From Prorocentrum cordatum (lineage: Eukaryota; Sar; Dinophyceae; Prorocentrales; Prorocentraceae): DNA of 64,000 bases. The position numbers were made by a program, and so were the translations under genes. Positions 62,201 through 64,000 of this stretch are shown here, piece after piece. Every line of letters starts with the position of its first letter. The first letter of the stretch is position 1. The DNA lies in NCBI GenBank assembly GCA_963575745.1, contig CAUYUJ010015709.1, positions 181,702 to 245,701 on the forward strand, written 5' to 3'. The notes beneath the pieces are model-generated. The model was not told the origin of the DNA. It saw nothing but the letters and a program-made list of their open reading frames with translations, and did not search any database.

Positions 62201-64000
62201 AGAGGGCCCCTTGAAGAAGTCCATCTTCCGCCTACCGCACATCGACCTCAAGGCCAAGCTGCTGTACCTCACGGCGCTGGCGCAAAGCAAGCTGACCTAC
62301 GACTGCGAAGTGTGGGGGCCACTTACAGTACAGCAGAAGCAGATGCTGCAGAGCAGACACATGGCGAGTCTGCGGGCCGCCGCAAGACAACAGCGACACA
62401 GCGCGGGACATGTACATACCTTGGATGACGAAATATACTTGCTGTGCGACGAAGTACCGATCCACATGTACCTGCGCCGACGGCGCCTGATGTACCTGGC
62501 CAGGATGGCGCATGCAGACACGCCCTTCCTCCACCGCCTCATCGACGAACTCTGGGAGGATGAGAAGGCCTGGAACGCTCTTATCGTCGATGATCTGGAC
62601 TGGATAAGAAGTTTCCTACTAGACGACGAGGACATCGGCAGCGACATCAGGGGATTGCTGCGATGGCTACGCACACAGCACGTGCGAGCCGCACAAGCCA
62701 CGATCACCCGTGCGTGGCTCAGGTACAAAGCATGGCAGCACGACATATATCGACATCGAGTTTGGCAAAGGCAGCTACACCGTCTTGCGCAAGAGTTTGG
62801 AATGACCACGCCCAACTTCGAGGGGCTGCCGCCCGCACAGCACTGTGGCTACATATGCTATGAGTGTGGCAAGATATTAAAAACTCGGGGAGCATGGAAG
62901 CGCCATCGCACCATGGAACACATCGGCTACGACCTTCCCGAATTGCTTGCCCGTTCGACTACCTGCCCTGGGTGCGGGAAGAACTTCATAACGAGATCCC
63001 GCATACTCAAGCACCTGAGAAGGTGCCCCAAGTGCCTGGCGGTCCTCCAAGCCATCGAGGTCCCAATGGATTTGCAGGAGGCAGCCGAACGCCGAGAAGA
63101 AGAACGAGAAGCTGTGGCGGCGAGGAAGGCAATGGGGCATGGAGCTACAAAGGCGCTGGTGCCCGCCCAACAGGTCATACAGCTCAAGCTGGCCGACTAC
63201 ATAGAGCAGCACCAGCTCCAACTCTCGCCGGCCCCGCCTGCGGCAGCGGACGTCCAAACAGCGACACCACCTGCAAACGTATTCTCACCGTGCAGGCCCA
63301 TGGTTACCACGGCTATGTTCTTGCTGCACCTTTTCTCGGGCAGACGTCGAATCGAGGATTTCCAGTACCACTTCGAGATGAACATTCGGGAATGCAACTT
63401 GGTAGTACTATCGATCGACGTGCAGATAGACCCCGTCAAAGGAGACCTGACGAAGCCAGACGTCGTCGACTTTTGGTGCGCAGCGATACGACAGGGCAAA
63501 ATATTTGGTATTGTGGCGGGCCCGCCCTGCGAGACGTGGTGCTCATCGCGCTGGCATGCCGCCGAGGGGAAGGCACCTCGACCACTACGTACACATGAAG
63601 CCCCCTGGGGCATACAAGCAGCTAGCCAAGCGGAGCATCAACAGATCGCACTAGCCAACGAGCTATACAGGACAGCTTTACTACTCATCACCACGGGCCT
63701 GCAGTACAACGTCTCAGCCGTACTCGAGCATCCCGCCCCAGCCACATGGTGCCCCCAAGCGCCTAGCAGCTGGCAGCGAGCAGAGACGCTCTGGCTCCTG
63801 GAGCAGACGGGCGTCGAACTTCACTACATAGACCAGTGCCAGTTCGGGCAGGACGCGAGAAAACCAACATGTCTGATGGCGGCACACCTCGGTGAACTCG
63901 CACAGGAGCTAAGGGCGGTACCTGGGGGACAGCTATGCCGACATGCGGGACATGCCGGAGTTTACGGACGAGACGGCCAAGGCGGCTGGAGGACCGCCCC
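56145..64000 (+). CDS. LINE-4 ORF2: RNase H-endonuclease-RT-zinc finger-methylase-like
   Basis: The frame is open from 56145 to the window edge (2,597 codons counted from the slip at 56208) and has no ATG before 56751. That supports expression by frameshift. Residue numbers count from 56208. 1-765: low-complexity, Pro/Arg/Gln-rich, unassigned. 800-950: RNase H with FTDAS (D808), SPELGALLW (E862), IIGDNTAAL (D887), NEAADILSK (D944). 1025-1300: AP-like endonuclease with VQYNAQS (N1032), AGLQETR (E1072), LLIDANA (D1182), NRIDYVAM (D1248), TDHMPV (D1297, H1298). 1590-1960: RT with AVKLYKGSGTRALLEYYRSI, LLDLRQAF (D1732), GTRPGNGLADLIFNI, FMDDATFL (D1882, D1883) and HPKKTKALL. About 2210-2280: two zinc-finger-like CxxC units (CYECGKILKTRGAWKRH and CPGCGKNFITRSRILKH). 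2370 to the end: LLHLFSGRRR, VLSIDVQIDP, VAGPPCETWC (C2441) and VLEHPA (E2507), resembling motifs I, II, IV and VI of DNA C5-cytosine methyltransferases. The window cuts that domain. RNase H before the endonuclease is the reverse of usual LINE order. Confidence 0.9.
56202..56258 (+). promoter_or_regulatory. Programmed -1 ribosomal frameshift signal
   Basis: Slippery heptamer A AAA AAC (56202-56208) lies in the ORF1 phase, immediately before its TGA (56209-56211). A -1 slip continues CTG ATA CGG in the ORF2 phase. After an 11-nt spacer, ACGCAGG (56220-56226) pairs with CCTGCGT (56248-56254), and CTGGG (56227-56231) pairs with CCCAG (56242-56246). That gives a 12-bp stem with one bulged A and a 10-nt loop. 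Loop bases CTGG (56238-56241) can pair with CCAG (56255-56258), giving a possible H-type pseudoknot. The spacer is a little longer than the usual 5-9 nt. Confidence 0.85.

Larger units (their letters stand above)
54591..64000 (+). mobile_element. LINE-4: composite LINE with RNase H and methylase-like domain
   Basis: At least 9.4 kb on the plus strand, open at both ends (gap on the left, window edge on the right). It has two long frames: a coiled-coil ORF1 and a giant ORF2 joined by a -1 frameshift signal. No stop or frameshift breaks ORF2 in 7.8 kb, and the active-site residues of RNase H, endonuclease and RT are all present. The copy therefore looks intact and possibly active. Confidence 0.92.

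Overview
This is a GC-rich nuclear contig from a dinoflagellate. The diagnostic evidence is a perfect 22-nt dinoflagellate spliced-leader (DinoSL) sequence in the genomic DNA at 42861-42882, followed at once by a 15-nt truncated second leader. The dense short tandem repeats, trinucleotide microsatellites and degenerate retroelements also fit. The species cannot be told from the sequence. Three runs of exactly 100 N (6451, 30964, 54491) are scaffold gaps.

I found no host gene I can defend. Recognisable coding sequence belongs to four non-LTR retrotransposons (LINEs). LINE-1 (23146-24707, minus) is a 5'-truncated reverse transcriptase (RT) with a 13-bp target-site duplication inside a GAT array. 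LINE-2 (28562-30925, minus) is a 5'-truncated RT tail with a C-terminal RNase H domain, inside a GAG array. LINE-3 (42861-48914, plus) is full length: spliced leader, 5' UTR, ORF1, a small middle ORF, and an endonuclease-RT ORF2 with one stop codon and two poly-C frameshifts, inserted in a CTC array. LINE-4 (from at least 54598 off the right edge, plus) is the most striking: a coiled-coil ORF1, a textbook -1 ribosomal frameshift signal at 56202-56208, and an unbroken second frame of at least 2,597 codons. That frame carries RNase H, AP-like endonuclease, RT, two zinc fingers and a cytosine-methyltransferase-like domain, in that order.

Non-autonomous elements fill much of the rest. Family A has TTAGGTCGGGC-type inverted ends and 8-bp target duplications; seven copies and three remnants were found, one copy carrying an 11-bp minisatellite. 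Family B is about 163 bp long with 4-bp target duplications; five copies all point the same way. Families C, D, E and F are further inverted-repeat elements, and family F encloses GAG microsatellites. For one copy each of A and B the window also holds a paralogous empty site, which shows that they inserted.

Layout: 1-6450 satellites and GAT/GAG arrays; 6551-22600 spacer with small elements and minisatellites; 22600-25850 GAT array split by LINE-1; 26000-31000 small elements and LINE-2; 31000-42400 spacer with satellites and dispersed repeats; 42400-49030 trinucleotide arrays around LINE-3; 49030-54490 small elements and microsatellites; 54598-64000 LINE-4. The three LINEs with visible flanks all have the pyrimidine-rich strand of a trinucleotide array as their sense strand, which suggests oriented targeting of microsatellites.
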